The notes under the pieces are model-generated. The model was not told the origin of the DNA. It saw only the letters and a list, made by a program, of their open reading frames with translations, and made no database searches. Both the position numbers and the translations under genes were made by a program. From the NCBI RefSeq assembly GCF_001426525.1, contig NZ_LMEW01000035.1, positions 186,001 to 250,000 on the forward strand: 64,000 nucleotides of DNA. Direction: 5' to 3'. Position 1 is the first letter of the stretch. Each line of letters starts with the position of its first letter. Below are positions 52,680-61,040 of this stretch, piece after piece. The stretch comes from Massilia sp. Root133 (lineage in GTDB: Bacteria > Pseudomonadota > Gammaproteobacteria > Burkholderiales > Burkholderiaceae_D).

Positions 52680-53620
52680 GCGCCGGCTATCGATTTGCAC
52701 GATCCGCTTTTCACCGCTTCGTCGCCGACGACGAGAAGGTTTCCATCAAAATGCTGCGTGAGCTCGACGCTGCGGACCACGCCCATGCGTCGCTGGTCGA
52801 AGCCTTCATTCGGCTCAAGCATAGCCGCAGGTTCAAGGACCCGGACGCGATCCTGGCCGCGTTCAGGAAAGCCGGCGAACTGGGTGTCCCGTACGGGAAC
52901 TTTTATGCCGGGTTGTGTTATGCGAACGGATACGGCACGCGCAAAAACCGCAGGACGGCCGAGCGGCGCTATCGCGACGGGGCCGACCATGGATGCATCA
53001 GCGCCCTGTTCGCGCTGGGGAAAATGTATCGCCGGGGAGAAGGCGTCGTGCCGCATATCCCGCTGGCGCTGCAATTCTTCGAACGCGCGGCCACGGCGCG
53101 GGTCCCTTATCCTGGCCCCGATGCCAGGGGGCAGTGCGACACGATCCTGGATCACGTGCATACCCACGAGAGGGACGTCAAGCTGCTCGCCATGGAGCAA
53201 TTGGGCGAGTTGTATTGGGACGAATCGTTTGGCGTTCCGCAGGATATCGCGAAGGCGCGACACTGGTTTCGCCAGGCCGCGGACGCGGGGTCGGCGGATG
53301 CGAGACGTCATCTCAGGAAGCTGCCGCCTGCGCCGCCGCCGCGCAAGACGGTCGTCCCGGGTCCGCCGCCACCGCCGCCCCCGCCCCCGGGGCCCGAGAT
53401 CAGGCTGCATGGTATCGACAAGGCCGAGGCCTACCTTCTGGGGCAGATGCATGCGGGCGCTCCGCATCCCGATTACAAGCTGGCGGCGCGCCATTTTTTC
53501 ATTGCCGAGCAACTGGGGCACCGCGAAGCGAAGCGCGAGCTCGAGGCGATCGAGGCGGCCGTTGGCGGGCGGGCGTACGGCCTGTTTTTCGCCGGCTGGA
53601 ATGCGACTTTCCGGCCTTGA
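52676..53620 (+). CDS. Sel1-like repeat protein with proline-rich linker
   Basis: 314 aa. Sel1/TPR-like repeats are visible at about 60-150 (AGLCYANGYGTRKNRRTAER; FALGKMYRRGEGVVPHIPLA) and 175-215 (LGELYWDESFGVPQDIAKAR), then a proline run (about 221-242), then one more repeat-like unit (YLLGQMHAGAPHPDYKLAAR). No signal peptide, so probably a cytosolic scaffold. ATG 52676 overlaps the FtsZ-like TGA and has AGGAG upstream, so the two are translationally coupled. Confidence 0.85.
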   Translation: MSAGYRFARSAFHRFVADDEKVSIKMLRELDAADHAHASLVEAFIRLKHSRRFKDPDAILAAFRKAGELGVPYGNFYAGLCYANGYGTRKNRRTAERRYRDGADHGCISALFALGKMYRRGEGVVPHIPLALQFFERAATARVPYPGPDARGQCDTILDHVHTHERDVKLLAMEQLGELYWDESFGVPQDIAKARHWFRQAADAGSADARRHLRKLPPAPPPRKTVVPGPPPPPPPPPGPEIRLHGIDKAEAYLLGQMHAGAPHPDYKLAARHFFIAEQLGHREAKRELEAIEAAVGGRAYGLFFAGWNATFRP

Positions 53621-53632
53621 GGAGGTGGCTTC

Positions 53633-54532
53633 TCAAGGTGCCACGACTTGCCGGAAGCGCCGCGGCGACGTGCCCGTCGCGGCCCGGAAGCGATGGCCGA
53701 AGTGCGACAGGTCCGCATAACCGCACAGGTCGGCGACCTGCTGCAAGGGCAGGGTGGTGGTCTTCAACAGCGTGCGGGCCTGCTCGAGGCGGCGCCCGGC
53801 GATCCAGGCCGACGGCGGCATGCCGAACGAGACGCGGAACATGCGCGCCAGGTGGAACTCCGACAGGCAGGCCACCTGCGCCAGCGTGCCGAGCGTGATG
53901 GGTTGTGCCAGGTTCGCGTCGATGTAGTCGGCGAGGCGGCGGCGCAGCAGCGGCGCGAGGCCGCCCTTGAGCCGCAGTTCGCGCCGCAGCACGCCTTGTG
54001 AGCGCAGCAGTTCGCTCAGCGCGTCGTGGGTGATCTCGTTGGCGCGCAGCAGATGGTCGGCGCCTTCCCACGGCGTCGCGATCAGCGACTGGCACAGGCG
54101 CAGCAGGGCGGGACTTTCGAAGTAGGTGCGGTCGGCGAGCGTGATCTCGCGCGGTTCGCGGTCCAGCTCCACCACGGCCCGGCGCGTGAAATGCTCCGGC
54201 ATGAAGTACACGTGCAGCAGGCGCAGATGGTCGCGCACCACCCATTCCGATTCATGGTCGTCCGGCAGCGTGCACAGGCGCAGCGGCGCGCCGTACTGCC
54301 TGTGCATGCCGCTGCGTTCCGTGCGGTAGCCGCCGCCCAGGTAGCAGGAGAGGGTGTGGTGGCCGGGCCGGTCGTACACGGTCAGCGCTTCACGGGTGTC
54401 GCGCTGCCAGATCGCCGCGGCCATGCCGTCGCCCAGCCACACGAAGCGTTCGAGCGTGGCGTCGGTGCCGCACATGGTGTCGAAGACGGCGTGCGCGACG
54501 GAAGAGGGGCGGGGAGCGGGATGGGAGAGCAT
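53633..54532 (-). CDS. AraC family transcriptional regulator
   Basis: 299 aa. The C-terminal 100 residues carry both HTH motifs (LGTLAQVACLSEFHLARMFR; LQQVADLCGYADLSHFGHRF). The N-terminal part is cupin-like and probably binds an effector. Start is uncertain (54532 chosen; 54577 also open). Divergent from the EamA exporter gene across 101 bases, so it may control it. Confidence 0.88.
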   Translation of the reverse strand: MLSHPAPRPSSVAHAVFDTMCGTDATLERFVWLGDGMAAAIWQRDTREALTVYDRPGHHTLSCYLGGGYRTERSGMHRQYGAPLRLCTLPDDHESEWVVRDHLRLLHVYFMPEHFTRRAVVELDREPREITLADRTYFESPALLRLCQSLIATPWEGADHLLRANEITHDALSELLRSQGVLRRELRLKGGLAPLLRRRLADYIDANLAQPITLGTLAQVACLSEFHLARMFRVSFGMPPSAWIAGRRLEQARTLLKTTTLPLQQVADLCGYADLSHFGHRFRAATGTSPRRFRQVVAP

Positions 54533-54633
54533 GCGAAAAAGTCTAGCATTCTTCCGCAGGCCGTACCGACAGGGCATCGGAAAAGCGCAAGACCAGACAA
54601 GTCCGCGCCGCCGGCCGCGCGCATCATGGCAGC

Positions 54634-55545
54634 ATGAATATCTTCCTTTACCTGCTCACCGTCGTCATCTGGGGCACCACCTGGATCGCGATCAAGTTCC
54701 AGCTCGGCGTCGTCCCGGCCCCGGTGTCGATCGCCTACCGTTTCTGGATCGCCGCCGCCGTGCTGTTCCTGTTCCTGCTCGCCACGCGCCGGCAAGTGTG
54801 GCCGCCGCGCCAGGCATGGCGCTACCTGCTCGCGCAGGGCATCGCCCTGTTCTGCTGTAATTTCCTGTGCTTTTATTACGCCAGCCAGTGGGTGCCGAGC
54901 GGCCTGGTGGCCGTGGTCTTTTCGACCGCGCCGATCTGGAACGCGGTCAACCTGCGCCTTTTCATGGGGCGTCCGATCCGGCGCGAGGTGCTGGTCGGTT
55001 CCTTGCTCGGCCTGTCCGGGATCGCGCTGCTGTTCCTGCCGCAGATGCAGGGCCACTGGAACGACCACGGCATGCTGCTCGGCCTGGGCCTGTCACTGCT
55101 GGGCACCGTGTGCTTTTCGACGGGGAATCTGCTGTCGAGCCGCATGCAGGCGCTCGGCCTGACGCCGCTGCTGACCAATACCTGGGCCATGCTGATCGGC
55201 TCGACCATCGTCGGTGGCGGCGCATGGTTGCTGGGCATGCCGTTCACGCTGGATGCCAGCCCGCGCTACCTGGGCGCGCTGTTCTATCTCGCCGTCCCCG
55301 GTTCCGTCATCGCATTCACGGCGTACCTGGTGCTGGTCGGGCGCATCGGGCCGGACCGCGCGGCCTACTCGACGGTGCTGTTTCCCGTCGTCGCGTTGAG
55401 CGTATCGACCGTGCTCGAGGGGTATCACTGGACGTTGCCGGCCTTCGGCGGCGTCGCGCTGGTCCTCGGCGGCAACCTGCTGGCTTTCAGGAAGCCGGCT
55501 GCCGCCGCCGCGCCAGGGATCAGGACCGCTTCAAGTTGCCGATGA
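54634..55545 (+). CDS. EamA/DMT-superfamily transporter
   Basis: 303 aa, ten hydrophobic segments in two EamA repeats (1-140 and 150-295). VIWGTTWIAIKFQLGVVPAPVSIAYRFW is the family start. Usually an exporter of amino acids or metabolites; substrate unknown. Its last 26 bases overlap the 3' end of udk on the other strand. Confidence 0.87.
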   Translation: MNIFLYLLTVVIWGTTWIAIKFQLGVVPAPVSIAYRFWIAAAVLFLFLLATRRQVWPPRQAWRYLLAQGIALFCCNFLCFYYASQWVPSGLVAVVFSTAPIWNAVNLRLFMGRPIRREVLVGSLLGLSGIALLFLPQMQGHWNDHGMLLGLGLSLLGTVCFSTGNLLSSRMQALGLTPLLTNTWAMLIGSTIVGGGAWLLGMPFTLDASPRYLGALFYLAVPGSVIAFTAYLVLVGRIGPDRAAYSTVLFPVVALSVSTVLEGYHWTLPAFGGVALVLGGNLLAFRKPAAAAAPGIRTASSCR

Positions 55546-56161
55546 CGCTCGCCACCTTGGTGGTGATGACGTCGACCGCGGGATCATTCGCGCCGTGGGG
55601 GAGGATGACGTCGGCGTAGCGCTTGGTCGGCTCGATGAACTGCTTGTGCATCGGGCGGACCGTTTCGAGGTACTGGTTGACGATGCTGTCCATCGTGCGG
55701 CCGCGTTCCGCGATATCGCGCTGCATGCGGCGGATGAAGCGGACGTCGGCCGCGGTGTCGACGAAGATCTTCAGCGACATCATGTCGCGCAGGTCCGCGT
55801 CGTACAGGGCAAACAGGCCTTCGATCACGATGACCGGGGCCGGTTTCACGGGGATCGTTTTCGTGGAGCGGTTGTCGATCGTGAAGTCGTACTCCGGCAT
55901 CGCGATCGTTTCGCCGTTGCGCAGCGCCTGGACGTGCTGGACCAGCAACGGCCAGTCGAACGCTTGCGGGTGGTCGTAATTCTGCTTGCGGCGGACTTCC
56001 GGGGTGAGGTCGGACTGGTCGCGGTAGTAATCGTCCTGCATCACGACCGAGACCATCTCGGTGCCGAACGACGCCAGCACCTGCTGGGTCACCGTCGACT
56101 TGCCGCTGCCGCTGCCGCCGGCGACGCCAATGACGAACGGCTGGAAAGGAATCTGGTTCAT
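55520..56161 (-). CDS. udk: uridine/cytidine kinase
   Basis: 213 aa. Walker A GGSGSGKST (15-23), QDDYYRDQSDLTP and NYDHPQAFDW (nucleoside binding), then GLFALYDADLRDMM. Phosphorylates uridine and cytidine with ATP or GTP in pyrimidine salvage. Full length. Confidence 0.95.
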   Translation of the reverse strand: MNQIPFQPFVIGVAGGSGSGKSTVTQQVLASFGTEMVSVVMQDDYYRDQSDLTPEVRRKQNYDHPQAFDWPLLVQHVQALRNGETIAMPEYDFTIDNRSTKTIPVKPAPVIVIEGLFALYDADLRDMMSLKIFVDTAADVRFIRRMQRDIAERGRTMDSIVNQYLETVRPMHKQFIEPTKRYADVILPHGANDPAVDVITTKVASVIGNLKRS

Positions 56162-56242
56162 CCCTGCATGATACCGGAGTGGTGCAGGGACTGACAGGGC
56201 CGGTACGGCCAGCTTCTCCCCATCACCTTCCGCATCAAGTCA

Positions 56243-56260
56243 TCATTGTATTGACAATGA
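56243..56260. promoter_or_regulatory. 18-bp palindrome upstream of the Nudix-like gene
   Basis: TCATTGT-ATTG-ACAATGA, a perfect dyad, lies between udk and the Nudix-like gene, 180 bases before the latter. Possible operator. Confidence 0.35.
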
Positions 56261-56360
56261 CTCATTTCTGTTGCAACGTCGCAACCAGTACATAATGATC
56301 TGTCGGGAAATTGTACTCTTGGTCGAAATCGCTCGACCGTTAAACGAATCTCGTGGATGA

Positions 56361-56402
56361 TTAACATTATGTAGGAGTGATCCTACGTTGAATAAATGTT
56401 AA
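56361..56402. promoter_or_regulatory. nested palindromes upstream of the Nudix-like gene
   Basis: An inner dyad GTAGGA-GTGA-TCCTAC (56371-56386) is enclosed by an outer one (TTAACATT 56361-56368, AATGTTAA 56395-56402). It ends 38 bases before the start codon. This looks like a compound operator or an RNA hairpin in the leader. Confidence 0.4.
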
Positions 56403-56440
56403 GCATACGCAGTGAATCACGCACTGCAAGCGAGGTAAAG

Positions 56441-56983
56441 ATGGCGAATTTCCAAAGTACGTCGACGGCCGGTTCCGACCTCGTCAGGCGGCCGAGCTGG
56501 GTCGTACCAGCCCGTGGAAGCTGGCAGGGCATTGCCGCTTGCGCGATCGTGCTTGCCGAGGACACGGGCCGCGTGCTCGTCAAGCAATGTATTCCTGCGG
56601 ATGGCGCGGGCCCCGAGTGGGGGACATGGACGGCAGACGTCCTCGCCGGGCAGTCGCCGTTGCAGGTCGCGATCAACACGATCGCCGAGCGCTGCGCGTA
56701 TGAAGGCGATCTCGCGTTGAGCCGCCTCACGCCGTTTTCCGATGCGCGCTTCTTCGTCCAGCACAACTACGTCGCCGTCGTACCGCAGGAGTTCGAACCG
56801 CGCCTGGGTGACGGATGCCTGGGGTATCAATGGTGCGAGCTGGACCGGCTGCCCCAGCCGTTGTCGCCGGCGCTGGCCCATCTGCTCGACAGGTCGGGCA
56901 GCGATGTCCGCGCCATGGCCGATCTGTACAAGGGCATCCACGGCCTGGCCGGCACGTTCGATCCTCTGCGGTTCGAGGACTGA
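56441..56983 (+). CDS. Nudix-fold-like protein without a catalytic Nudix box
   Basis: 180 aa. Spacing and hydrophobicity follow a Nudix domain (ACAIVLAEDTGRVLVKQC; GPEWGTWTADVLAGQSPLQV), but the segment that should read REUxEExGU reads INTIAERCAYEG, so the catalytic acidic residues are missing. Probably a binding or regulatory protein, or not Nudix at all. ATG 56441 follows GAGGTAAAG. Two palindromes in the leader suggest regulation. Confidence 0.5.
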   Translation: MANFQSTSTAGSDLVRRPSWVVPARGSWQGIAACAIVLAEDTGRVLVKQCIPADGAGPEWGTWTADVLAGQSPLQVAINTIAERCAYEGDLALSRLTPFSDARFFVQHNYVAVVPQEFEPRLGDGCLGYQWCELDRLPQPLSPALAHLLDRSGSDVRAMADLYKGIHGLAGTFDPLRFED

Positions 56984-57004
56984 GGAATTCGCTTTCCGGT
57001 GCAA

Positions 57005-57253
57005 TCAGTACCTTGCGTCCTGGCTGTGCTTGTACCGACGGTACGTTCCAGCAACCTCGGAGGCGATCAGTAGCACGCCCGCCAGCAGGAACGCGTATTT
57101 CAGTTGCCACGGGACCGCGGTCGGCAAGACCTTGTCGAACAGCAGGAAGATGGCGAAACATGCGGACCAGGCGGCGTCCATCCAGCGTCGCGACAGAAGG
57201 GCAATAAGCGCCGACAGTGCCAGGCATACCATCGGCCAGTCGTTCCAGTGCAT
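57005..57253 (-). CDS. small integral membrane protein, hypothetical
   Basis: 82 aa with three hydrophobic segments (about 8-22, 29-45, 52-68) and a basic C-terminus (YRRYKHSQ), so the tail is probably cytosolic. ATG 57253 has GGAGAC upstream. No family recognised. Convergent with the Nudix-like gene. Confidence 0.55.
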   Translation of the reverse strand: MHWNDWPMVCLALSALIALLSRRWMDAAWSACFAIFLLFDKVLPTAVPWQLKYAFLLAGVLLIASEVAGTYRRYKHSQDARY

Positions 57254-57410
57254 GTCGTCTCCATTCACCTCAAGGTGCGCCGGCCCGCGTCTCACGGCTG
57301 GCTTCGGCGCTTGTTGTTATGCGGCGGCACTTCCAAGGCGTCCACGGGTGGAATGATCTTGCCGAAGCGCCAGCATGGCTCATGCGGCGCCGCGAAGGAT
57401 CGCGCGGGCA

Positions 57411-57911
57411 TCAGCGGTCGATGGCAGCGGCAAGCCGGCTCGCGCGTTGCGCCGACTGCGCATCGGCCGCCGGGAATTGCAGCGCGAACGACAAGACCTG
57501 CGGCGGCTTGTCGTCCGGCGTGACGTGGACTTCGTAATAGACGGGCTTGCCGTCGCCGGCGGTGGAGGCGTAGCGGAACTGGACGGACTTCTGGACGCCG
57601 AACAGGACGTTTTTCCGCGGCGGCACCTGCAGGCGGATGGTTTTTCCTTCCAGCGGCCGGGTCACCGGCTGCATCGTCGAGAATCCGCCGACAGTGTCAT
57701 CGATCCGCTTCAGCGTGTGCGCGGTCGCCGCGGTATCCTTCGTCACTTCCGGTGAGAACAGGGCGGCGGCCTCCTGGAAGCGCTGGTGCTGGAGTGCGGC
57801 GACGAACCTGGCGGCTGCCGCGGCGCGGCCCGCGTCGTCGTACGCGCTTGCGTGGGATACCAGGGACGTGCAGAGCGCGAGGGCGCCGAAGGCCGCTGAA
57901 CGGAATCGCAT
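57411..57911 (-). CDS. exported hypothetical protein
   Basis: 166 aa. Signal peptide about 1-22 (FGALALCTSLVSHASA). The mature part begins with a helix ARFVAALQHQRFQEAAALFSPEV, like the DUF3887/NTF2-like proteins in which a small cone fold follows such a helix. Function unknown. Confidence 0.6.
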   Translation of the reverse strand: MRFRSAAFGALALCTSLVSHASAYDDAGRAAAAARFVAALQHQRFQEAAALFSPEVTKDTAATAHTLKRIDDTVGGFSTMQPVTRPLEGKTIRLQVPPRKNVLFGVQKSVQFRYASTAGDGKPVYYEVHVTPDDKPPQVLSFALQFPAADAQSAQRASRLAAAIDR

Positions 57912-57997
57912 GGTCGATGGGGGTGTCGTTGACGAGCTTGCAGGATACCCGTTTGCACTCGCAAGAATTCCTCGGAATCTCACCGGAATGCCGTGAC

Positions 57998-58414
57998 TCA
58001 GTCCCCCAGCACCGTCACGACCACCTTGCGCCGATGCTCCGCCACCCGATGCTCCCACAAATACATCCCCTGCCACGTCCCGAGCATCAGCCGCCCGTCG
58101 CCGACGGGCACCGTCACGAACGTGGACGTCAGCATCGTGCGCGCATGCGCCGCCATGTCGTCCGGTCCTTCCGTATCGTGGTGGTACGCGGGATCACCGT
58201 CCGGCACCAGGCGCCGGATGATGGTTTCCAGGTCGTGGCGCACGTCCGGGTCGGCGTTTTCGGTGATCAGGAGTGAACAGCTCGTGTGCTGCACGAACAC
58301 GTGCGCGAGGCCGCAGCGGATGCCCGAGCGGGTGACGACGTCGGCGACGGCCGCAGTGATGTCGCGGCTGCCGCGGCCGAACGTGTTGAATTCGAGGGTG
58401 GACTGATAGGACAT
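57998..58414 (-). CDS. YjbQ/UPF0047 family protein
   Basis: 138 aa. LAHVFVQHTSCSLLITENADP, then TFVTVPVGDGRLMLGTWQGMYLWEH are the family signatures with the conserved His and Glu/Asp. Relatives have thiamin-phosphate-synthase-like side activity. Cytosolic. 39 bases downstream of the HDOD gene on the same strand. Confidence 0.93.
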   Translation of the reverse strand: MSYQSTLEFNTFGRGSRDITAAVADVVTRSGIRCGLAHVFVQHTSCSLLITENADPDVRHDLETIIRRLVPDGDPAYHHDTEGPDDMAAHARTMLTSTFVTVPVGDGRLMLGTWQGMYLWEHRVAEHRRKVVVTVLGD

Positions 58415-58453
58415 GGTCGGCTCCTTGCAGATCCGACCATGCTACACGATCGT

Positions 58454-59254
58454 TCAGGGTTCGGCCGAGAACGACGCATGCGACGGAAAGCGCACCGACA
58501 TCCATTCGCGCGACAGGCGCAGCGTGTCGACCACTTCGGCCGGCAGGGTGTCGAGGATCGCGGGGTCGTCGCTGGGCGTGTCGGCCAGCAGGCTGGCCAG
58601 GTGGATGATGCCGCCCAGCTGGCAGAACGGGTGCGCCGCCATCGGGTCGGACGAGTTCTCCAGCGCACGCACGATCTTGTCGGGGAAGTTCCAGCGCCGT
58701 CCCAGTTCCGCCGTGATCTCGCCTTCCGACAGGCCCAGCAGGCGCTGCTCGCGTTCCCAGCGGCCGCCCGGCAGGTGCGGCAGCTGCTCGATCGCGGCGA
58801 AGGTCGTCGGGTCCACCTGGTAGACCAGCAGTTCGCCCAGGCGCAGCATCATGCCGGCCAGCCAGGCTTCGCTGCCGTCCAGGCCGATGCCGCCCGCGAG
58901 CCATTTCGCGTAGCCGGCGCAGGCCATGCTGCTTTTCCAGAACTCGTCCGAATCCAGGCCGGGCAGGGCGGGAAAGGCGTCGGAGAAGCACGTGGCCAGC
59001 GCCAGCGTGCGGATGTGGGCCATGCCCGCGAGGGAGATCGCCTCGTCGAGCGAGCTGACGTTGCGGCGCGAACCGAAGCGGGCGCTGTTCGCCAGGCGCA
59101 TCAGCTTGGCCGTCAGGGCAGGGTCGCGCGCGATGATCGCCGCCACGTTCCTGGCGGATGCGTCGTCGTCATCGAGGGTTTCGATCAGGGCATGGGCCAC
59201 TGCGGAGATCGTGGGCAGTTTGACGTCGTCAAACAATGTCGTGAGGCTAATCAT
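58454..59254 (-). CDS. HDOD-domain protein
   Basis: 266 aa. The HDOD core (about 10-200) shows AAIIARDPALTAKLMRLANSA and SLDEAISLAGMAHIRTLAL, the non-catalytic HD-related form used in bacterial signalling. There is no GGDEF, EAL or response-regulator domain attached. ATG 59254 or 59260. Confidence 0.88.
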   Translation of the reverse strand: MISLTTLFDDVKLPTISAVAHALIETLDDDDASARNVAAIIARDPALTAKLMRLANSARFGSRRNVSSLDEAISLAGMAHIRTLALATCFSDAFPALPGLDSDEFWKSSMACAGYAKWLAGGIGLDGSEAWLAGMMLRLGELLVYQVDPTTFAAIEQLPHLPGGRWEREQRLLGLSEGEITAELGRRWNFPDKIVRALENSSDPMAAHPFCQLGGIIHLASLLADTPSDDPAILDTLPAEVVDTLRLSREWMSVRFPSHASFSAEP

Positions 59255-59479
59255 GGGCATCTTTCGTCATCCAGCGTCGTCGGTCCGACGCGACCGATTC
59301 AGTGTACGCCGCGCTGCTATTGCCCTATCGAATTTTTTTCGTCCTCACGGGCAATTTGTTGCTGATGCGCCTGCTCAGAACATCAAGCTTGAATTTGTAA
59401 CAAAGAAAAACAAATGTAAAGGCAAGCCAGGCATGTACATGGGGTATGGTTGCAGGTTCTTCTAATAACGAGAGACACC

Positions 59480-59923
59480 ATGAATCTGAAGCCTGCCTTT
59501 GCCTGCACCGCCATCCTTGTCGCCGTCCTGAGCCTTGCCGGTTGCGGCGGTGGTGGTGGTGGGTCGTCCTCCAGCACCGTCGTCGTGGCCAATCCGTCCC
59601 AGTTCAGCGCGACGGATGTCGTGCTGGGCACCGGTACCGAAGCGGCCACCGGCAAGACGGCCACCGTGACCTATACCGGCTGGCTGTACAGCGACACGGC
59701 GACGGACCACAAGGGCACGCAGTTCGACACCGGCACGTTCTCGTTCACGCTCGGGGCGAACCAGGCGATCGCCGGCTTCGACCAGGGCGTGACGGGCATG
59801 AAGGTGGGCGGCAAGCGCACCTTGCTGATTCCATCCAGCCTGGGCTACGGGGCGAGCGGGAACGGCGCGATTCCCGCGAATGCCGGGCTGGTGTTCGATG
59901 TGGCGCTGACGGCGGTGCAGTAA
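59480..59923 (+). CDS. lipoprotein FKBP-type peptidyl-prolyl isomerase
   Basis: 147 aa. Lipobox LAGC (Cys22) with a Gly/Ser linker; FKBP domain about 42-147 with VTYTGWLYSD, KGTQFDTG, AIAGFDQGVTGMKVGGKRT and IPSSLGYGASG. Folding catalyst on the periplasmic side of a membrane. A REP-like cluster follows. Confidence 0.93.
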   Translation: MNLKPAFACTAILVAVLSLAGCGGGGGGSSSSTVVVANPSQFSATDVVLGTGTEAATGKTATVTYTGWLYSDTATDHKGTQFDTGTFSFTLGANQAIAGFDQGVTGMKVGGKRTLLIPSSLGYGASGNGAIPANAGLVFDVALTAVQ

Positions 59924-59961
59924 GCGGAGCCGCAGGAGTCACGGTAAGTCAGTGTTTATCA

Positions 59962-60083
59962 CGTCGTCCCCGCGCAGGCGGGGACCCAGGTTTTCAGACG
60001 CGCCGCAGCGCTGGCAAAATTGGCCCCCCGCCTCCGCGGGGGCGACGTAGAATTGGCCCCCCGCCTGCGCGGGGGCGACGTAG
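59962..60083. repeat. REP unit followed by a 33-bp tandem duplication
   Basis: A REP-like palindrome (59962-59990, GTCCCCGCGCAGGCGGGGACC) is followed by two head-to-tail 33-base copies (60018-60050 and 60051-60083), each with a CCCCCGCCTNCGCGGGGG hairpin; they differ at one base. They lie between the FKBP and esterase genes, both of which end here. Confidence 0.7.
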
Positions 60084-60100
60084 TCAAGAGCGCGAGTCCG

Positions 60101-61021
60101 TCACGCCTTCGGCTTCAGGTAGCCGTGCATGCCGAGCCACCGCGCGAACGCATCGAACCACCCGGTGCTGGTGGTCGCCTTCTGGTACATGCCGAAGCCG
60201 TGTCCACCCTGTTCGAACAGGTGGAATTCGACGGGCCGCTTGGCCGCGCGCCAGCTGTCGACGAGGCCGAAGCCGCTGTTGCCGAACAGCGGATCGTCCG
60301 CCGCCAGCCCGACGAACAGCGGCGGCGCGTCGGCCGGCACCTTGACGGCGGCGAGCGGGCCGTAGATGTCGCCGATGAACGCGGGCTTCGCGTCCTGGCC
60401 GTACAGCGTCGTCGCCATCGTCAACATCGCGCCGGCGGAAAAGCCCAGCATGCCGATGCGGTCCGGGTCCACGTGCCACGCGCCCGCCCGCGCGCGCACG
60501 AGCGCGAACGCGGCGCGCGCGTCGGCGATCTGCGGCGCCAGCGTCACGGCCGGATTATCGGTCGGCGGACGGTTCGGACGAGACGCGCCCGAGAACATCT
60601 TCGCCATCTCGTCCGCGAACGCATCCATGTCCTGCGGGGTCTGGTTCAGCCGGTACTTCAGCACGAACGCGGCGACGCCCTTGTCGGCCAGCGCCTTCGC
60701 CACGTCCCAGCCCTCGTTGTTCATCGACAGCGTACGGAAGCCGCCGCCCGGCGCGACGATCACGGCGGCGCCGGTCGCCTTCGCGGGGTCGGGCAGGAAC
60801 GGCGTCAGGGTCGCGACCGTGACGTTGCGCGCGAAGACGCTGCCGTACTGGCTGTGCCAGCTCTCCTGCGCTTTCGCACCCGGCAGCGGACCCGTGTTCA
60901 GCACGATGGCGTTCGGTTGCGCGGGCGCCGCGATGGGCGTCATCTTGTCGTTCTGCGCGTGGGCGGGTGCCGCGAGCGCATAGGCGATGACGGTGGCAAT
61001 CAACAGTCTGGTCTTCATCAT
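60101..61021 (-). CDS. exported alpha/beta-hydrolase esterase (BD-FAE/acetylxylan-esterase-like)
   Basis: 306 aa. Signal peptide about 1-22 (LLIATVIAYALAAPAHA). Oxyanion loop APGGGF (90-95), nucleophile Ser195 in GFSAGA, catalytic His in EQGGHGFGM. The form resembles bifunctional feruloyl/acetyl-xylan esterases that strip side groups from hemicellulose. 19 bases after the GH3 gene, one operon. Confidence 0.85.
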   Translation of the reverse strand: MMKTRLLIATVIAYALAAPAHAQNDKMTPIAAPAQPNAIVLNTGPLPGAKAQESWHSQYGSVFARNVTVATLTPFLPDPAKATGAAVIVAPGGGFRTLSMNNEGWDVAKALADKGVAAFVLKYRLNQTPQDMDAFADEMAKMFSGASRPNRPPTDNPAVTLAPQIADARAAFALVRARAGAWHVDPDRIGMLGFSAGAMLTMATTLYGQDAKPAFIGDIYGPLAAVKVPADAPPLFVGLAADDPLFGNSGFGLVDSWRAAKRPVEFHLFEQGGHGFGMYQKATTSTGWFDAFARWLGMHGYLKPKA

Positions 61022-61040
61022 GTAGTCTCCTTTGTTATGG

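Noticed and set aside
60018..60083. Tandem repeat considered as a CRISPR array
   Set aside because: Only two adjacent copies with no spacers; each copy is itself a hairpin.
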